From Rhodobacteraceae bacterium UBA6213 (GTDB taxonomy: Bacteria > Pseudomonadota > Alphaproteobacteria > Rhodobacterales > Rhodobacteraceae): a DNA stretch of 64,000 bases. Within the stretch, counting starts at the first letter, position 1. The number at the start of each line of letters is the position of its first letter. The stretch covers positions 1 through 64,000 of the forward strand of contig DISJ01000020.1 of the NCBI GenBank assembly GCA_002421605.1, in the 5' to 3' direction. The translations under genes were made by a program, and so were the position numbers. The notes beneath the pieces are model-generated. The model had not been told where the DNA came from. It made no database searches and was given only the letters and a program-made list of their open reading frames with translations. Of this stretch, positions 62,074-64,000 are shown piece by piece.

Positions 62074-63489
62074 TCAGGCCACCTGGTCGCCAATGCGCGC
62101 CAACGTTTCATCGCGGCCAAGCACCAGCATCATGTCGAAAACGCTAGGCGTAACAATGCGCCCTGCGAGTGCCGCCCGCAATGGCCCGGCGAGTTTGCCA
62201 AGGCCAAGACCATGAGCCTCGGCAACCGCGGCTGCAGTGGCCTCGAGCGCCTCTCGTTTCCAGCTAGCATTTTGCAATTGCGGCGTCAAATCGCGTAGCA
62301 TGCCAAGGGCGGTTGCATCGAGTGCTGCCGCCGCCTTCGGCTCTAGCTCCAGTGGCCGTGTGGTTAGCGCAAAATGCGCTTTTTCAAGGAGTTCCGGAAA
62401 TGTCTTGGCGCGTTCCTTGGTGTAGGGAAGCGCTTGGCGCAGCCCGTCGCGCTGCGCTGCATTCAGTGCAGGCTTTTCGGCCGCGACCAGATATGCCTCA
62501 ATTTCCAGCAATAGTTCTGCGTCTGCAGCCCGCGCGATGTGATAGCCCGAAACGCTCTCGAGCTTCTTGAAATCGAGTCGTGCAGGGGCGCGCCCGATTC
62601 CGGGCAGATCGAACCACTCTCGGGCCTGCGCATCGTCGAAAAGTTCATCGTCGCCATGGCTCCAGCCGAGGCGGGTGAGGTAGTTGCGCAGGCCCGCCGC
62701 CGGGTAGCCCATCGCCTGATATTCTTCGAGCCCGACCGCGCCGTGGCGCTTGCTAAGTTTTTTGCCGTCGGGGCCGTGGATCAGCGGGATATGCGCGAAG
62801 ACTGGCACCGCCCACCCCATCGCGCGGTAGATTTGCACCTGCCGCGCGGCATTGGTCAAATGATCATCGCCGCGGATGATATGGGTTACTTTCATGTCAT
62901 GATCGTCAACCACAACGGCGTGCATATAAGTGGGTGTGCCATCGGAACGTAAACAAACCATGTCGTCGAGCTGATCGTTGCCAAAGGTAACCGCGCCCTG
63001 CACGGCATCCTCGATCACCGTAACACCTTCGCGCGGCGCCTTCAGGCGGATCACGAAAGGCGCATTCGGGTGGCTGGCCGGATCGGCGTCCCGCCAAGGG
63101 CTTTGAAACAGCGTCGAGCGGCCCTCGGCGCGGGCCGCCTCGCGGAAGGTTTCGATTTCTTCTTGGGTTGAAAAGCACTTGTAGGCGGCACCGCGCGCCA
63201 GCATTTCGCGCGCCACCTCGGCGTGGCGCTCGCGCCGCGCGAACTGGCTGATCGCCTCGCCGTCCCAATCGAGCCCCAGCCATTCGAGCCCGCGCAGAAT
63301 CGCGGCTGTGGCTTCGGGGGTGGAACGCTCGCGGTCGGTATCTTCGATGCGCAACAAGAACTTGCCGCCACGCCCGCGCGCATAAAGCCAGTTGAACAAC
63401 GCCGTGCGCGCGCCGCCGATGTGCAGATACCCGGTGGGAGAGGGCGCGAACCGGGTAACCACCGGGGTCGGGGAGGACGGGGAGGACAT
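62074..63489 (-). CDS. gltX: Glutamyl-tRNA synthetase
   Basis: A 471-aa class I synthetase charging tRNA-Glu. The HIGH-like motif is FAPSPTGYLHIGGARTALFN; the KMSKS-like motif is GKKLSKRHGAVGLEEY. ATG 63489 is preferred over upstream in-frame starts because AAAGG sits nine bases before it. It is divergent from comEC and codirectional with gltA, as in related genomes. Confidence 0.95.
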   Translation of the reverse strand: MSSPSSPTPVVTRFAPSPTGYLHIGGARTALFNWLYARGRGGKFLLRIEDTDRERSTPEATAAILRGLEWLGLDWDGEAISQFARRERHAEVAREMLARGAAYKCFSTQEEIETFREAARAEGRSTLFQSPWRDADPASHPNAPFVIRLKAPREGVTVIEDAVQGAVTFGNDQLDDMVCLRSDGTPTYMHAVVVDDHDMKVTHIIRGDDHLTNAARQVQIYRAMGWAVPVFAHIPLIHGPDGKKLSKRHGAVGLEEYQAMGYPAAGLRNYLTRLGWSHGDDELFDDAQAREWFDLPGIGRAPARLDFKKLESVSGYHIARAADAELLLEIEAYLVAAEKPALNAAQRDGLRQALPYTKERAKTFPELLEKAHFALTTRPLELEPKAAAALDATALGMLRDLTPQLQNASWKREALEATAAAVAEAHGLGLGKLAGPLRAALAGRIVTPSVFDMMLVLGRDETLARIGDQVA

Positions 63490-63550
63490 CTGCATTAACC
63501 TTTCGCTAACCATGAGCCGGCTAGGCTTTCGCGCCGATCCATAGGCAAGG

Positions 63551-64000
63551 ATGCGCGGAGAAACAAGATTGGCCAGTCTTGCCGAGCCATATGAGGGTGC
63601 GGCGCACCCCAGCCCCGCGCGGCGCGCGCCGGCCTGGGGTGGGCTTCGCGACCCGCTCGCAGCCCTTGCCGGTGCGCGCGCCGACGGCTTTTTATGGCTG
63701 CCAATCTGGTTGGGCACAGGCATCGGACTTTGGTTCGCGCTTGACTGGGAACCCGGTCGGGCAAGCTATGCGCTTGCCTGCGCCTTGGCGGTGCTGGGTG
63801 GCGTGGCTTGGGTGCGCGCACCCGACGCCGCGCGCCTGCCTGCCGCCGCGCTGGCGGTGACGGCGGCCGGGTTTTTGCTGGCCGGGCAACGCGCGCATGA
63901 ACTGGCAGCGCCGGTGCTGGGCTTTCGCTTTTACGGCCCGGTCGAAGGCCGAATTATCGGAATCGACCGGTCTGGCGCCGACTACATCCGCCTCACGCTC
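63551..64000 (+). CDS. comEC: ComEC/Rec2-like DNA uptake protein, 5' part
   Basis: From ATG 63551 the frame is open to the window edge (150 codons). It has a polar 45-residue N-terminus, hydrophobic helices (FLWLPIWLGTGIGLWFAL; ASYALACALAVLGGVAW; AALAVTAAGFLLAG) and then YGPVEGRIIGIDRSGADYIR, matching the DUF4131 region of ComEC. ComEC forms the inner-membrane channel for DNA uptake. The position beside gltX supports the call. The rest lies outside the window. Confidence 0.75.
   Translation, partial: MRGETRLASLAEPYEGAAHPSPARRAPAWGGLRDPLAALAGARADGFLWLPIWLGTGIGLWFALDWEPGRASYALACALAVLGGVAWVRAPDAARLPAAALAVTAAGFLLAGQRAHELAAPVLGFRFYGPVEGRIIGIDRSGADYIRLTL

Noticed and set aside
1..64000. CRISPR array or restriction/defence system
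   Set aside because: No regularly spaced direct repeats, cas genes, methylases or nucleases were seen on reading the window.

Overview
This is high-GC DNA from an alphaproteobacterium, most likely a Rhodobacteraceae (roseobacter-type) chromosome. The evidence is a CckA-type hybrid kinase, an EcfG-like general-stress sigma factor, a recA promoter with the alphaproteobacterial GAAC-N7-GAAC LexA box, a surE-pcm-nlpD operon, a gltA/gltX/comEC block, and what looks like a scrap of a gene-transfer-agent baseplate gene. Roughly the last 32 kb is conserved housekeeping sequence and the first 32 kb is accessory.

Copper region, 0-5.3 kb: a copper P1B-ATPase (copA), two small exported c-type cytochromes, copZ, cueR and a frameshifted exported protein. 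Four MerR-type promoters with near-identical dyads in 19-bp spacers lie before copA, the cytochrome pair, copZ and cueR, so the region reads as one CueR regulon. A decayed IS481-type element with terminal inverted repeats follows (5.3-6.3 kb).

Envelope and general-stress region, 7.3-16.8 kb: an OmpA-type lipoprotein, a kinase-REC-REC-LuxR protein overlapping a stand-alone CheB methylesterase (no CheR), several small stress or membrane proteins (DUF1344, DUF3309, DUF883-like, holin-X-like, Thivi_2564-like), an EcfG-type sigma factor, an SH3b protein and a large Ala-rich OmpA protein. A good EcfG promoter match precedes the lipoprotein and weaker ones precede two other envelope genes.

Mosaic and transport, 16.8-24 kb: a scar of three gene fragments, then a LysR regulator divergent from a beta-propeller gene and tctCBA (tripartite tricarboxylate transporter), then a CNNM/CorC-type membrane protein.

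Island-like stretch, 24-32.2 kb: a Sel1-repeat protein, an IS3 transposase stump, small exported and membrane proteins, a 3' half of tRNA-Met (a former attachment site), a large membrane LTA-synthase-like enzyme with a CBM60-like tail, an exported-protein pseudogene, and an intact tRNA-Ser(CGA).

Core region, 32.3-64 kb: short-chain dehydrogenases, a TPM-domain protein, an aromatic-amino-acid-decarboxylase-like enzyme divergent from an Lrp regulator and LysE exporter, an aminotransferase, TetR/PPK2, metA and a hydrolase, a P-loop protein, two EamA transporters, a TDT transporter, guaB, rsmB, cckA, a sulfotransferase, recA, alaS, a DUF1330 protein, a class II amidotransferase, surE-pcm-nlpD, bioY, gltA, gltX and the 5' part of comEC cut by the window edge.
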